From: Bryobacterales bacterium
Lineage (GTDB): Bacteria; Acidobacteriota; Terriglobia; Bryobacterales; Bryobacteraceae
Direction of reading: 5' to 3'
NCBI GenBank assembly: GCA_947446025.1
Contig: CANFEY010000010.1
Location: forward strand, 20,447 to 84,446
Length of the DNA stretch: 64,000 nt
The notes under the pieces were generated by a model. That model was not told where the DNA came from and did not search any database. It saw nothing but the letters and a program-made list of their open reading frames with translations. Of this stretch, positions 8,966-19,504 are shown piece by piece. Positions within the stretch are counted from its first letter, which is position 1; each line of letters starts with the position of its first letter. The position numbers and the translations under genes were made by a program.

Positions 8966-9967
8966 TTAGTTCCCGCTCAAGTTGCCCGGCCAGGGCGAGT
9001 TCGTATGATACGGCGTCGAATTGCCCACCATCTCCACACGGCGGATTTTGCTGTTCTCAATGAGGAACGCCTCGGTCACCAGAATGCTCGAGGGCCGGTT
9101 GAATCCCTTGAACTCGAAGGCCTTGCCGTTGCTCAGCACGCCCTTGTTGACGGTGCCCTGATCGAAGATCGCGTGCGACCAGACGACGCCGCGCTCCTGA
9201 TCGACCACCGGGTAGCGGCGATGATGAATCGCCTGCACCACAAAATAGTAGCCGAGCTTGAACTGAGCCAGGCAATCCATGGCGTTCGAGTCGATACCGC
9301 TTGCCGGCATGGTGGGCGCCGGAGGTGCACCGGCCGTGTACGATCCGTTCTCAATGCGCTTGCAATCGTCGGTGAACTGATAGGTGTTGGTACCATTTAC
9401 ACCCTTCCCGTCGTTCTTCTGCAAACCGCTGAAGTAGCTGTCTGCAGTGGCGATCAACTCGGCGCGCGTGGCCTTCGGCTTGTCGGTGCGGAACCAGAAA
9501 TCCTCGGGTTTGTAGGTGTCCATGAAGGCGATGTTGTTCGGCCCGCCGCCGCCGGGCTTGAAAAAGACGCTCTCGATCTCCGTGATCCGGCCCAGTTCGA
9601 CCCGAAGGCGCAGGCTCATCAGCAGAAGCCCGCCCGCTTCCTTCATCGTGCCCATATAGGCGACCTGTCCGCCTTCCGGATCCGCGAAATAGTGCGAGTA
9701 TTGCCCGCGGCCCTCGGCCGTCTTCCAATACCCATCGCCGATGTCGAGCACTTGATTGTTCTCGGTATAGACAACATCCTTTGACAGCGGCAGGCCCGTG
9801 GGATTGTGCGCGACGACGGCGGTCAGGTATTGATTGACCAGCCCTTCGAGGCACGCCCGATTGCAGTTCAGCGGGATGGGCCCTGTGGAGGCCTCTGCGT
9901 TCGGCAGCGTGAGCACCACACCCACCAGCAGGGCCGCGGCCCCGAGCGTGAGAAACATGGCTCGCAC
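8966..9967 (-). CDS. Secreted hypothetical protein, possibly NTF2-like (DUF8021-type)
   Basis: A 333-residue protein with a signal peptide. The mature part starts with a Cys motif (NCNRACLEGLVNQYLTAVVA) followed by AHNPTGLPLSKDVVYTENNQ, a pattern seen in secreted SnoaL/NTF2-like proteins of soil bacteria and fungi. A second similar half (ATRAELIATADSYFSGLQKN ... DCKRIENG) suggests an internal duplication. Catalytic role unknown. First gene of the minus-strand operon running to 7364. Confidence 0.72.
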   Translation of the reverse strand: MRAMFLTLGAAALLVGVVLTLPNAEASTGPIPLNCNRACLEGLVNQYLTAVVAHNPTGLPLSKDVVYTENNQVLDIGDGYWKTAEGRGQYSHYFADPEGGQVAYMGTMKEAGGLLLMSLRLRVELGRITEIESVFFKPGGGGPNNIAFMDTYKPEDFWFRTDKPKATRAELIATADSYFSGLQKNDGKGVNGTNTYQFTDDCKRIENGSYTAGAPPAPTMPASGIDSNAMDCLAQFKLGYYFVVQAIHHRRYPVVDQERGVVWSHAIFDQGTVNKGVLSNGKAFEFKGFNRPSSILVTEAFLIENSKIRRVEMVGNSTPYHTNSPWPGNLSGN

Positions 9968-10059
9968 AGGATCGTTCTCCTTCCGCGCTATTCTATCTCT
10001 GTTTGACGTGGAGCGGGAGTGGCCTCAGTTGGTTAGGCTTGATTCATAGGAGAACTGAT

Positions 10060-10728
10060 GTGTCTATACCTCGTCGCAGAACCTTGCCGCTAGTCGCTCG
10101 CTGTATTCAACGGCTCCAAGGCGATACCTCTGGTTTTGTGGAACATGACGATATCGTTTCCGCGATTCTAGACGACCGCGATGGGGCGGCGCTCCTTCGC
10201 CAGGAGAGGAACAAGACTAAGTTCCAGACTGATCGGATATACCCTTCGAGCTGGCTCCAGTGGTTCTCACAGACCTATCCCAAGACCAATCCTTTTGCGG
10301 ATCTCTTCGATCGCGAAGAACGGAAGGGCGGCTGGGCATATCGAGTAAAGAGCTCATTTGGACCGCTCATCACCCCCGATCCTTACGACTTGACCTCCGT
10401 CGAAGGCGATGCGCGGTTGTTCGTTCACTTCCGGCGCGAACGTAACCCCGCCCTTGCCCGGGCAAAAAGGAAGGCTATGCGCCGTCCAGATGGGTCCCTC
10501 CAATGCGAGGCCTGTGGATTCCTCGTCTCTCAGGTTTATGCCGGCCTAAGCGATGATATCTGCGAAGTCCATCATCGCTGGCCGCTCGCCGAAATCGCCG
10601 ACCCAGTCACAACACACCTTGAAGATCTCGCGTTGCTCTGTCCGAATTGCCATCGAGCCATTCACCGGACCGATCCACTGATGAGCGTTGAAGACTTTCG
10701 AACTGCTTTCTTTCCTTTGTTACGATAA
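10060..10728 (+). CDS. HNH endonuclease-domain protein
   Basis: A 222-residue protein. The GTG at 10060 is chosen because AGGAGA lies six bases upstream, better than any earlier start in the frame. The C-terminal HNH module is complete: CEACGF, then EVHHRWPL (catalytic His pair), then LALLCPNCHRAIHR. The zinc ligands CxxC...CxxCH are present. The N-terminal 130 residues (RTLPLVARCIQRLQGD...) are not recognised and may be a DNA-binding part. No methylase or defence partner is adjacent, so the role (restriction, mobile, repair) is open. Slightly AT-richer than its neighbours. Confidence 0.85.
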   Translation: MSIPRRRTLPLVARCIQRLQGDTSGFVEHDDIVSAILDDRDGAALLRQERNKTKFQTDRIYPSSWLQWFSQTYPKTNPFADLFDREERKGGWAYRVKSSFGPLITPDPYDLTSVEGDARLFVHFRRERNPALARAKRKAMRRPDGSLQCEACGFLVSQVYAGLSDDICEVHHRWPLAEIADPVTTHLEDLALLCPNCHRAIHRTDPLMSVEDFRTAFFPLLR

Positions 10729-10744
10729 GAGCACGCCGTCTCCG

Positions 10745-11022
10745 ATGCCGATTATCGACAAAAACAGCAAACTTGGCCTTTTCGTCAGCCACGTCGTCCC
10801 CGGCGTGGTGCGGCCGATGCGCGTGTTGTGGAATGAGATCATCGGGTTCGTCTTCGTTGTGCTCGCGGTCGCGATGGCACCGGGGTTGATCCGGGCGTTC
10901 CGGGAACTCGACACGCCCAAGGGCAGCCCGGGCAGGCTCGCTATCGCGGGGGGCTTTGTACTGATGCTGCTCTACTTCGGCGTTTCCTCATTTTTGCGCG
11001 CGCGGAAGATCTCACGCTCCTA

Positions 11023-11023
<1 letters not shown>
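10745..11023 (+). CDS. Small membrane protein, two predicted helices
   Basis: A 92-residue protein starting [13 protein letters not shown], with two hydrophobic segments (about residues 29-48 and 66-83) and a basic C-terminus. The stop overlaps the start of the acyl-CoA mutase gene as TAATG, so the two genes are translationally coupled. No recognised family. Its function is unknown; coupling to a soluble mutase is not explained by any obvious biochemistry. Confidence 0.65.
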
Positions 11024-12502
<1,479 letters not shown>

Positions 12503-12513
<11 letters not shown>

Positions 12514-12860
12514 GCCCAAACCCGTCGACCCGAAAGCCGTCATGGAAGTGGGCCTGCGTATTCTCGATGAGGCTCTGGCACCACACTAGTTCATCGGTTT
12601 GTTGCTGGACTCGGAAGAAGCAGTGGGGGGGCATATGCCGCTGCCGAGTTCCGAAGGGGCGACCGATAGATCGAGTTGCACTTTCGGCACTCCATCGGCC
12701 TCTGACCTATCACGTGGGCGACAAGTCACTTTCTCACGAAGATTTCATGTGGTCGGTTCTAGGGAAACGTTGGGCAAGCAGTTACCGGGGATTCTCGGAA
12801 GACCCACTGGATGGAATTCGCCACTTGAGGGACGACATTGCCCGGCAATGTGATTCCTAA
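12503..12860 (+). pseudogene. Decayed small gene with stops and frameshifts
   Basis: Joining three frames gives a continuous protein-like sequence. Frame one, from ATG 12503, reads [20 protein letters not shown] to a TAG at 12587, then FIGLLLDSEEAVGGHMP. Frame two gives EFRRGDR, a stop, then IELHFRHSIGL and a stop. Frame three gives TYHVGDKSLSHEDFMWSVLG and ends with FSEDPLDGIRHLRDDIARQ at the TAA 12858-12860. The pieces follow one another without gaps, so the gene has lost function through at least two frameshifts and two stops. The protein family is not named here; the ELHFR...TYHVGD...L.HEDFM pattern is recoverable. Confidence 0.7.
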
Positions 12861-12949
12861 AGGGTTCACGGACGATTGGCACCCAGGGCTAGAGCCTGCC
12901 GGAAATGCATTCGGGGTACGTTATACGCACTCCGTGATACGATTAGAGT

Positions 12950-13228
12950 GTGATCCGGTCGTTCGCTACGGTCGAGTCAGCGGCGCTGTTCCGCCGTGAG
13001 CGGGTTCGCAGGTTTCAGCAGATCGACGCCACGGCGTTTCGGAAGCTCGTCCAGCTCGACAGCGCCTCAGAACTGCGTGACCTGGCATCGCCTCCCGCCA
13101 ACCGGCTCGAGTTGTTGCGGGGTGACCGTAAGGGGCAATACAGCGTGCGGATCAATGACCAGCATCGGATCTGCTTCCGATGGAAAGACGGAGATGCATA
13201 TGAAGTCGAAATCGCGGACTACCAATGA
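12950..13228 (+). CDS. higB: HigB-type (RelE-superfamily) mRNA-interferase toxin
   Basis: A 92-residue RelE/HigB fold protein. Diagnostic features are RRFQQIDATAFRKLVQLD, then LASPPANRLELLRGDRKGQYSVRINDQHRICFRW, with the basic and aromatic residues that line the mRNA cleavage site. It starts at GTG 12950; TACGAT at 12938-12943 could be a -10 element placing transcription start at the GTG itself, so the message may be leaderless. The antitoxin gene overlaps its 3' end by 29 bases, the usual toxin-first HigBA order. Confidence 0.93.
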   Translation: MIRSFATVESAALFRRERVRRFQQIDATAFRKLVQLDSASELRDLASPPANRLELLRGDRKGQYSVRINDQHRICFRWKDGDAYEVEIADYQ

Positions 13229-13520
13229 CAAGATCCCCTTCCCGCATCCGGGCGAGACGATTCTTGAGGACTATTTGAAGCCGCTCGGGATGAGCGTCAA
13301 CCGGCTTGCGATTGAGCTGCGCGTTCCGGCGACTCGCATGGGAGAGATCGTCCACGGGCGGCGCGGGATCACCGCGGACACAGCACTACGCCTCGCGCGC
13401 TACTTTGACACCACGCCGAAGTTCTGGCTGAACTTGCAGAGCTCATACGACCTCGCCATCGCCTCCGACCTCGCTGAAGAAGAAATCACGCGGACGATCC
13501 ACCCACGCCGAGCGGCCTAG
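13200..13520 (+). CDS. higA: HigA-type antitoxin, helix-turn-helix
   Basis: A 106-residue HTH_XRE protein of the HigA family: FPHPGETILEDYLKPLGMS is the conserved N-terminal arm, NRLAIELRVPATRMGEIVHG the helix-turn-helix, and FDTTPKFWLNLQSSYDL the HigA C-terminal signature. ATG 13200 follows GGAG by six bases inside the toxin gene. HigA neutralises HigB and represses the shared promoter. The last four bases (CTAG) are shared with the stop of the convergent PQQ-type dehydrogenase. Confidence 0.94.
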   Translation: MKSKSRTTNDKIPFPHPGETILEDYLKPLGMSVNRLAIELRVPATRMGEIVHGRRGITADTALRLARYFDTTPKFWLNLQSSYDLAIASDLAEEEITRTIHPRRAA

Positions 13521-14785
13521 CGCTTCGGCGACAGCCGCAACAGCGAGCTCCCCGCGAACACATACAGCGCGCCGTCTGGACCCTGCCGGACCTCGCGAAT
13601 CCGCTGCTTGCGGTCCACCAGCAGCTTCTCCTCGGCGATCACCTTCTCGCCATCCAGCACCAGGCGCACCAGGTGTTCGCCCGCCATCGCTCCGATGAAG
13701 AGGTTGCCGCGCCACTCAGGGAACAGGTCGCCCGTGTAAAACGCCATGCCCGACGGCGCGATCGACGGAGCCCAGAAATAGATGGGCTGCTCGATGCCTT
13801 CCTTCGCGCTGAGGCCCGTGCCCACCTTCACGTCCTTGCGCCCATCCGCTTGGCGTGCGTCGTATTGCGTCCCGTACGTCACGTCGGGCCAGCCGTAGTC
13901 GCGGCCTCCTCGGACGATGTTGAGTTCGTCACCGCCTTGCGGGCCATGGTCAACAACCCAGAGTTCGCCCGTGACGGGATGCAGCGCCGCGCCCTCGGGG
14001 TCCTTGAAGCCGTGCGCGTAGGTGTCGGCGGGCACCATGGCATCCGCCAGCCACGGATTGTCCGTGGGGATCGAACCGTCGCGGTTGATGCGCAGCACAC
14101 GGCCGGAGAAATTGCGGCGGATATTGGGATCGGCGGAAAAGTCGCGCTCCACGCCGTCCAGGTCAGTGTCGTAAAAACGGAAACGGTCCGCGCCAGTGAC
14201 GTAGAGCGTGCCCTCGCGGGAAACAACGATGCGCCGTTCTGAGCCTTCCGCCAACACCTCGACGTCTTCCAGGCGCGTGTTGTCCGCGCTCAATTTCGCG
14301 CGCGCGACGCGTTCGAAGCCGAGCCGCAGCGTGCGCCGGACATCAAAGGGCTTGGTCCACACGTCTTCGTAGAAATGTTCGATGGGCCAGGTGCCGGCCG
14401 CTTCGCCCTTGGGCGGCGCGAAGTAGGTGAAGTAGAGCGTGCGGTTGCTGGCGAAGTTAGGGTCCAACGCCACGTCGTGCAACCCTTGAGCGGCAGTGAC
14501 CTTTACGGGGGGCACGCCCGCCAGGGGCGCGGAGACGAATCCGCGGGCCGGGCGCACGATACGCATGAAGCCGCCGTTTTCCGTCACCAGGATGTCGCCA
14601 CCCGGCAGGAACGCCATGGCCCAGGCTCCGTTGAGCCCGGTAGCTAACGTTTCTACGTTGATGGGCGCGGACGGTTTCGCCGGTGCCGGAGCCTCCGTCT
14701 GGCCAGCGACCTCCGGCTTTGGCTTGCGAACCTGCGCACTGACGGCAATCAAGAAAGCGAAAAGAGCGACTGTGATTTTTCTCAT
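13517..14785 (-). CDS. Secreted PQQ-dependent sugar dehydrogenase family protein (soluble GDH/YliI type)
   Basis: A 422-residue exported beta-propeller. The signal peptide is MRKITVALFAFLIAVSAQ. Family motifs include LNGAWAMAFLPGGDILVTE, GLHDVALDPNFASNRTLYFTY, AHGFKDPEGAALHP, ELWVVDHGPQGGDELNIVRG and YGWPDVTYGTQYD, which in soluble glucose dehydrogenase hold calcium, PQQ and the active-site histidine and arginine. It oxidises aldose sugars using PQQ and donates electrons to periplasmic acceptors; the actual sugar is unknown. ATG 14785 is eight bases from the divergent trmFO start. Confidence 0.9.
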   Translation of the reverse strand: MRKITVALFAFLIAVSAQVRKPKPEVAGQTEAPAPAKPSAPINVETLATGLNGAWAMAFLPGGDILVTENGGFMRIVRPARGFVSAPLAGVPPVKVTAAQGLHDVALDPNFASNRTLYFTYFAPPKGEAAGTWPIEHFYEDVWTKPFDVRRTLRLGFERVARAKLSADNTRLEDVEVLAEGSERRIVVSREGTLYVTGADRFRFYDTDLDGVERDFSADPNIRRNFSGRVLRINRDGSIPTDNPWLADAMVPADTYAHGFKDPEGAALHPVTGELWVVDHGPQGGDELNIVRGGRDYGWPDVTYGTQYDARQADGRKDVKVGTGLSAKEGIEQPIYFWAPSIAPSGMAFYTGDLFPEWRGNLFIGAMAGEHLVRLVLDGEKVIAEEKLLVDRKQRIREVRQGPDGALYVFAGSSLLRLSPKR

Positions 14786-14793
14786 AGGAGACA

Positions 14794-16128
14794 ATGGAAG
14801 CTTACCTGATGCCCAACAAGGATGTTCACATTATAGGCGGCGGACTCGCGGGATGCGAAGCTGCCTGGCACGTCTCGCGCGCGGGTCTGCGGGCCGTGCT
14901 CCACGAAATGCGCCCGGTGCAATCTACGCCCGCGCACAAAACGGACGCGCTGGCCGAGCTGGTATGCAGCAATTCGCTCAAGAGCGAACAGGAGAACTCC
15001 GCGCCGTGGCTGCTGAAGGAAGAACTCCGCCGCCTGGGATCGCTGCTCATTGGCGACATCGCTCCGCGCGTTCGCGTGCCTGCGGGTCACGCCCTTACGG
15101 TGGACCGCGGCCTCTTCGCCGCCGAAGTCACCCGCGTACTGGCCGCCGAGCCGAACATCGAAATCCGCCGTGAGGAAGTGACGTCTCTTGATCCCGAACA
15201 AATCTGGATCATCGCCAGCGGCCCCCTGACGTCCGACGCGCTCGCCGCCGAGATCGCGCGCATCACCGGCTCTGAGCGCCTCTTTTTCTACGACAGCATC
15301 AGCCCCATCGTCGACACCGAATCCATTGACCGCACCATCGCCTTCGCGCAGTCGCGTTACGACAAATCCATCGACGGCACCGACGACTATCTGAACTGCC
15401 CCTTCAACAAAGAAGAGTACGAGGCGTTCCTGAACTCGCTGATCGAAGCCAGCAGCGTGCCCGCGCACATCGAAGAAGACAACGTACGCTACTTCGAGGC
15501 CTGCTTGCCCATCGAAGAAATCGCCCGCCGCGGCCGCGACACGCTGCGCTTCGGCCCGATGAAGCCGATGGGCTTGACCGATCCCCGCACGGGCCGGCGC
15601 CCCTACGCCGTGGTGCAACTGCGCGCCGAAGACGCCCGCGCGGGCAGCTACAATCTAGTCGGGTTCCAAAATCACATGCGCTTCGGCGACCAGCAACGCG
15701 TGCTCCGCATGATTCCCGGCCTTGCCAACGCCGAATTCCTGCGCTTTGGCCAAGTGCACCGCAACACCTTCATCAACGCGCCGGCGCTGCTGACGAACAC
15801 GCTACAGCTGCGCTTCAATCCCAACATCTTCTTCGCCGGACAAATCTCGGGCGTAGAAGGCTACGTCGAATCCATCGCCACCGGATTTCTTGCAGGACGC
15901 GGAGCCGCCGCGCTGGCCAGCAACCAGCTCATCCCTGTGGCTCCGCGCGCGACCGCGTTAGGCTCGCTCACCGCATACGTCTCCGGAGCCGACCCCACGC
16001 GCTATCAACCCGCGAACATCACCTTCGACCTGCTGCCCAAGCTCGAAAATCCGCCGCGCGATAAGAAAGTGCGCTACGCCGAAGTCTGCCGCCGGGCGCT
16101 GACCGCCCTTGAGGAGTTCCGTGTCTGA
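14794..16128 (+). CDS. trmFO: Folate-dependent tRNA (uracil-54-C5) methyltransferase TrmFO
   Basis: TrmFO makes 5-methyluridine at position 54 of tRNA using methylenetetrahydrofolate and FAD. The 444-residue protein has the N-terminal dinucleotide motif IIGGGLAGCEAAW, the HEMRP element and AELVCSNSLKSE with the conserved cysteine, then FNKEEYEAF, GLTDPRTGRRPYAVVQLR and the FAD-closing IFFAGQISGVEGYVES. Start is ATG 14794 after AGGAG with tight spacing; ATG 14809 is the alternative. It overlaps xerC by eight bases, an arrangement known in several phyla (trmFO-xerC). Confidence 0.96.
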   Translation: MEAYLMPNKDVHIIGGGLAGCEAAWHVSRAGLRAVLHEMRPVQSTPAHKTDALAELVCSNSLKSEQENSAPWLLKEELRRLGSLLIGDIAPRVRVPAGHALTVDRGLFAAEVTRVLAAEPNIEIRREEVTSLDPEQIWIIASGPLTSDALAAEIARITGSERLFFYDSISPIVDTESIDRTIAFAQSRYDKSIDGTDDYLNCPFNKEEYEAFLNSLIEASSVPAHIEEDNVRYFEACLPIEEIARRGRDTLRFGPMKPMGLTDPRTGRRPYAVVQLRAEDARAGSYNLVGFQNHMRFGDQQRVLRMIPGLANAEFLRFGQVHRNTFINAPALLTNTLQLRFNPNIFFAGQISGVEGYVESIATGFLAGRGAAALASNQLIPVAPRATALGSLTAYVSGADPTRYQPANITFDLLPKLENPPRDKKVRYAEVCRRALTALEEFRV

Positions 16129-17023
16129 ACTGACCTCAGCAACCGAACGCTACCTCACGGAACTCCGCGTCCGCAACGCTTCGCCGCACACCATCCGCAA
16201 CTACGCCACCGATCTCGAACGCTTCGCTGCCTATTTCTCCCCGAAAGACGCCGAGCCGCCGCACCCCGCCTCCTTCACCGTGCCGCTCTTGCGTGAATGG
16301 CTCGGCCACCTGTATGCGGAGGGCCTGAGCCCGGTCACCATTCGCCGCAAGCTCGCCGCCGTGCGGTCCCTGTTCGACTTCCTCGCGCGCGAAGGCTCCA
16401 TCCCCACGAACGTCGCGCGCCTGGTTCGCACGCCAAAGGCCCCGCAAAGGCTCCCCGCAGTTCCCACCGCCGAACAAACCAACGCGCTGCTCGATGGTGT
16501 CGCCGCCGGCAAATTGGAACGCGCCTTCCCGCAGCGCGACCTCCTCATCTTCGAACTGCTCTACGGCTGCGGCCTGCGCATCAGCGAACTGGTGGGCCTG
16601 AACCTCGAAGACTTTGACCGCACGGAGCGCTGGATCCGCGTGCGCGGCAAAGGCCGCAAGGAACGCCAGGTGCCCTACGGAGGCAAGGCCGCCACCGCCC
16701 TGGATGCTTACCTTGAAGTCCGGCAAGCCCAGATCGGTGAGCGCGGCCTCTTCACCAACAGATTCGGCAAGCGCCTTTCCGACCGCAGCGCCCGCGAAAT
16801 CGTGAAGCTCTACTCCCGCGTGCTCGCCGGCGATTCTTCGCTCCACCCGCACAGTTTGCGCCACGCCTTCGCCACGCACCTGCTGGCCGATGGAGCCGAC
16901 CTGCGCTCCATTCAGGAGCTGCTAGGCCACGCCCGCTTGGCCACCACGCAAAAGTACACGCAAGTGTCGCTGACGGACTTAATGGCGGTCTACGATAAGG
17001 CCCATCCCAAAGCGCACCGCTAA
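16121..17023 (+). CDS. xerC: Tyrosine recombinase XerC
   Basis: A 300-residue site-specific recombinase that resolves chromosome dimers. GTG 16121 is preferred because GAGGAG lies four bases upstream and overlaps the end of trmFO. The SAM-like N-terminal domain (LTSATERYLTELRVRNASPH) is followed by the catalytic domain with arginine in LRISELVGL, lysine in RGKGRKERQVPY, HSLRHAFATHLL and LLGHARLATTQKYTQVS with the nucleophilic tyrosine. All catalytic residues are intact. The 3' end overlaps a minus-strand membrane protein gene by 45 bases. Confidence 0.95.
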   Translation: MSELTSATERYLTELRVRNASPHTIRNYATDLERFAAYFSPKDAEPPHPASFTVPLLREWLGHLYAEGLSPVTIRRKLAAVRSLFDFLAREGSIPTNVARLVRTPKAPQRLPAVPTAEQTNALLDGVAAGKLERAFPQRDLLIFELLYGCGLRISELVGLNLEDFDRTERWIRVRGKGRKERQVPYGGKAATALDAYLEVRQAQIGERGLFTNRFGKRLSDRSAREIVKLYSRVLAGDSSLHPHSLRHAFATHLLADGADLRSIQELLGHARLATTQKYTQVSLTDLMAVYDKAHPKAHR

Positions 17024-17605
17024 CACGAGGGCGTCCAACAGCAGCAGATCCACGATGCCGTAAGCCGCCATCCAGTAGCTTCGGAACGCAACCTGCGCAG
17101 CGATGGCGGTAACCCGTCTGACCACCGCGCCGCCTGGAAACGGAGCGGACGCCGGTAGCGATCCATCGCGTAGCGCTTGAAACGTGGGTGCCACCCACCA
17201 CATCCCCAGGGTGAAGAGGGCGGAGCCAGCGCAGGGGATCGCCGCGGGAAGCACAAGCAAGGCGATCCACTCCGCGCGGTGCGTTGCGAAGGGTTGGAAG
17301 GTCCGCAGCAGCAAACTCAGCGCGATCAGCGCCATCGCCACGGCCGCGTCAATACCCAGCACCGCCAGCGATGTCTTGAGAAGGTGCGCGAATGGAACCT
17401 GACACGTCCGGAAACAAGTAGCAACGATGAGCAAGTAAAGCGAAGCGCCCGCAGCCAGCGTGCCCCAATTCAGCGTCCAGAAAACTACGCCGCTCGGGGG
17501 ACCGTTCACCAGCCGCAAGAAATCTGGAAGCAGCCGCTCGAACCCGCCGCTGGCCCAACCCACAAGTCCCAGCGCGATGGCGGCGAGCACCAACCGGGCG
17601 CGCAC
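16979..17605 (-). CDS. Multi-pass membrane protein of unknown function
   Basis: A 208-residue, strongly hydrophobic protein with about five membrane segments (for example LVLAAIALGLVGWASGG, SLYLLIVATCFRTCQV, DAAVAMALIALSLLLRTF, EWIALLVLPAAIPCAGSA). GTG 17605 lies just after the stop of the upstream PfkB kinase, so it is the second gene of that operon. The layout resembles Yip1-like membrane proteins, but no signature is decisive. It runs 45 bases into the convergent xerC gene. Confidence 0.68.
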   Translation of the reverse strand: MRARLVLAAIALGLVGWASGGFERLLPDFLRLVNGPPSGVVFWTLNWGTLAAGASLYLLIVATCFRTCQVPFAHLLKTSLAVLGIDAAVAMALIALSLLLRTFQPFATHRAEWIALLVLPAAIPCAGSALFTLGMWWVAPTFQALRDGSLPASAPFPGGAVVRRVTAIAAQVAFRSYWMAAYGIVDLLLLDALVLAVRFGMGLIVDRH

Positions 17606-17606
17606 T

Positions 17607-18536
17607 TTAGGACACCGGCCGCACTTCCACGTTCTTGTAAATCGCCTTCGCTTGATCCAGCGAAGGGAAACTGGTGCCCGGCAGAATGGCTGTGGCCGTC
17701 CCCGTTGCCACCGCCCAACGCAGCGCGTCGGGGAACGGCTTCTTTTTCTCAAGGGCCCACAGGAATGCCGCCGCCATCGCATCGCCCGCGCCGATGGGAC
17801 ACAACGCATCCACCCGCGGCGGGAGCACTTCAAACACACCCTCCGCGCTCGACGCCAACGCGCCCCGGCTGCCCAGCGAAAGGATCACGGTCTCCGGCCC
17901 CATCGCGTGAATCCGCGCCACCGCCTCCAACGACTGCGTGCGGGTCAGAATCGCACGGCCCAGCAAACGCTCCGCCTCCGGTTGATTGGGGGTGATCACG
18001 GTAGGCTTCGTTTCCAGCGCGCGCAGCAGCGCCTCGCCATCGGTATCCAGCAGCGTCTTCACGCCGCCGGCCTTTGCGATCTGAATCAAGTCCGCGTAAA
18101 TGTCCGGCGGCACACCCGGCTGAATACTCCCGCACAACATCAGCCAGGAGGCTTTCTTCAAGCGAGCCTCCACCAGCTTGCGGACTGCCGCGACCTCCGC
18201 CGCCGATAACGGCGCACCGCGCTCATTCATCTTCGCGGTGAGGCCCTGCTGATCGGAAATTGTAAGATTGACGCGCCCCTCAGCGGCAACGGGTACCGCC
18301 TCATAGGGAAAGCCCATCCTCGCCAGCGACACTTCCATGCGCTTGCCCACTTCGCCGCCCGACGTCAGCAGCGCCAGCGTCTTCCCGCCGAACGAATGAA
18401 TCACGTGCGACGCGTTGATGCCGCGCCCGCCCGCCGCCTCCGTGCGCGACAAAATGTAGCCGCGGTCTTCGAAAACAAGCTTGTCGACCATCATGGTTCG
18501 GTCGATGGCAGGGTTGATGGTCAGGGTCAGAATCAC
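17607..18536 (-). CDS. PfkB-family sugar-phosphate kinase (1-phosphofructokinase type)
   Basis: A 309-residue ribokinase-fold enzyme. VILTLTINPAIDRT is the typical opening of 1-phosphofructokinase/tagatose-6-phosphate kinase, then EAAGGRGINASHVI (sugar-binding), LVEARLKKASWLMLCGS, ITPNQPEAERLLG and the anion-hole/catalytic GAGDAMAAAFLWALE with catalytic Asp. It phosphorylates a sugar phosphate with ATP; fructose-1-phosphate is the best guess. GTG 18536 is the only start placing the protein at the conserved N-terminus. No PTS genes are present nearby. Confidence 0.9.
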   Translation of the reverse strand: MILTLTINPAIDRTMMVDKLVFEDRGYILSRTEAAGGRGINASHVIHSFGGKTLALLTSGGEVGKRMEVSLARMGFPYEAVPVAAEGRVNLTISDQQGLTAKMNERGAPLSAAEVAAVRKLVEARLKKASWLMLCGSIQPGVPPDIYADLIQIAKAGGVKTLLDTDGEALLRALETKPTVITPNQPEAERLLGRAILTRTQSLEAVARIHAMGPETVILSLGSRGALASSAEGVFEVLPPRVDALCPIGAGDAMAAAFLWALEKKKPFPDALRWAVATGTATAILPGTSFPSLDQAKAIYKNVEVRPVS

Positions 18537-18553
18537 GCTACCATAAGTGTACC

Positions 18554-19504
18554 CTGAGCCTGCGTCAACACCCACAATTCTCCGCGTACGTAGCTCTGAT
18601 TTGTGTCTGCATTTTCTGGGGCACTACTTATCTTGGATTCCGTATCGCGCTGGACCACCTGGGTCCGGCCACCATCGTGTGCATCCGCAACTTCATCTCC
18701 GGCATCGTGCTGGTTGCGTGGGCCAGGTGGCAGGGCAAACAGTTCCCGCGCGGGCGCGACCTGTGGCTCACCGCGCTCTACGGCATCCTCACCATCGGCA
18801 TCGGGAACGGAACGCTCGCCGTGGCGGAACTATGGACGCCCACCGGCCTCGCGTCGCTCTTCATCACCACCGGGCCGTTCCTCTACGCAGGCATGGACGC
18901 CGTGATGCCGGGCGGCGAAAAGCTCCACGGACCCACCATCCTCGGCTTGCTGGTCGGCTTCCTCGGCGTGCTAGGCCTCGTAGCGCCCGCCGCCTGGAAC
19001 CTGCTCACCGGCGGACAATTCGAATCCGGCGGCGGCATCGTGCTCGGCTTCGTGGTGCTGCAATTCAGCGGAATCTGCTGGGCGCTCGGATCGTTGCTGC
19101 AGCGCAACCGCAAGGTCAACGTGCATCCCTTTGTGCTTGCAGGCGTACAGCAGGTAGCCACCGGCATCGCCTTCATCATCCCCGCGCTGCTCGAACCTCA
19201 GCAGCCCGAATGGAACGCGCGCGGCTTGGGAGCCGTGCTCTACCTGGCGGTCTTCGGAGGCATCGTCGGCTACGGATGTTACATGACCGCGCTCAGCCGC
19301 CTGCCGCTCGCCATCGTGTCCATCTACACTTACGTCAATCCCGTCGTCGCGGTGTTCCTGGGTTGGTTCGCCTATCGCGAACCGTTCGGCGTGCGCGAAG
19401 CCGCGGCCATGGCGGTGATCTTCCTGGGCGTGTGGCTGGTGCGCCGGGCCTCAGTGGCGGCCGAGAAGCTTCGCGCCCACGGCTCCACCCAGAGCCGGCG
19501 GTAG
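18554..19504 (+). CDS. EamA/DMT-family transporter with an apparent CTG start
   Basis: A ten-helix drug/metabolite transporter: two EamA repeats, the first with CIFWGTTYLGFRIALDHLG, the second with LQFSGICWALGSLLQRN and AIVSIYTYVNPVVAVFLGWF. Between the upstream in-frame stop at 18515 and GTG 18677 there is no ATG, GTG or TTG, yet helix one lies in that stretch. CTG 18554, giving (M)SLRQHPQFSAY, is the most natural start; GTG 18677 would delete helix one. It diverges from the PfkB gene with only 17 bases between starts. Substrate unknown. Confidence 0.88.
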   Translation: MSLRQHPQFSAYVALICVCIFWGTTYLGFRIALDHLGPATIVCIRNFISGIVLVAWARWQGKQFPRGRDLWLTALYGILTIGIGNGTLAVAELWTPTGLASLFITTGPFLYAGMDAVMPGGEKLHGPTILGLLVGFLGVLGLVAPAAWNLLTGGQFESGGGIVLGFVVLQFSGICWALGSLLQRNRKVNVHPFVLAGVQQVATGIAFIIPALLEPQQPEWNARGLGAVLYLAVFGGIVGYGCYMTALSRLPLAIVSIYTYVNPVVAVFLGWFAYREPFGVREAAAMAVIFLGVWLVRRASVAAEKLRAHGSTQSRR

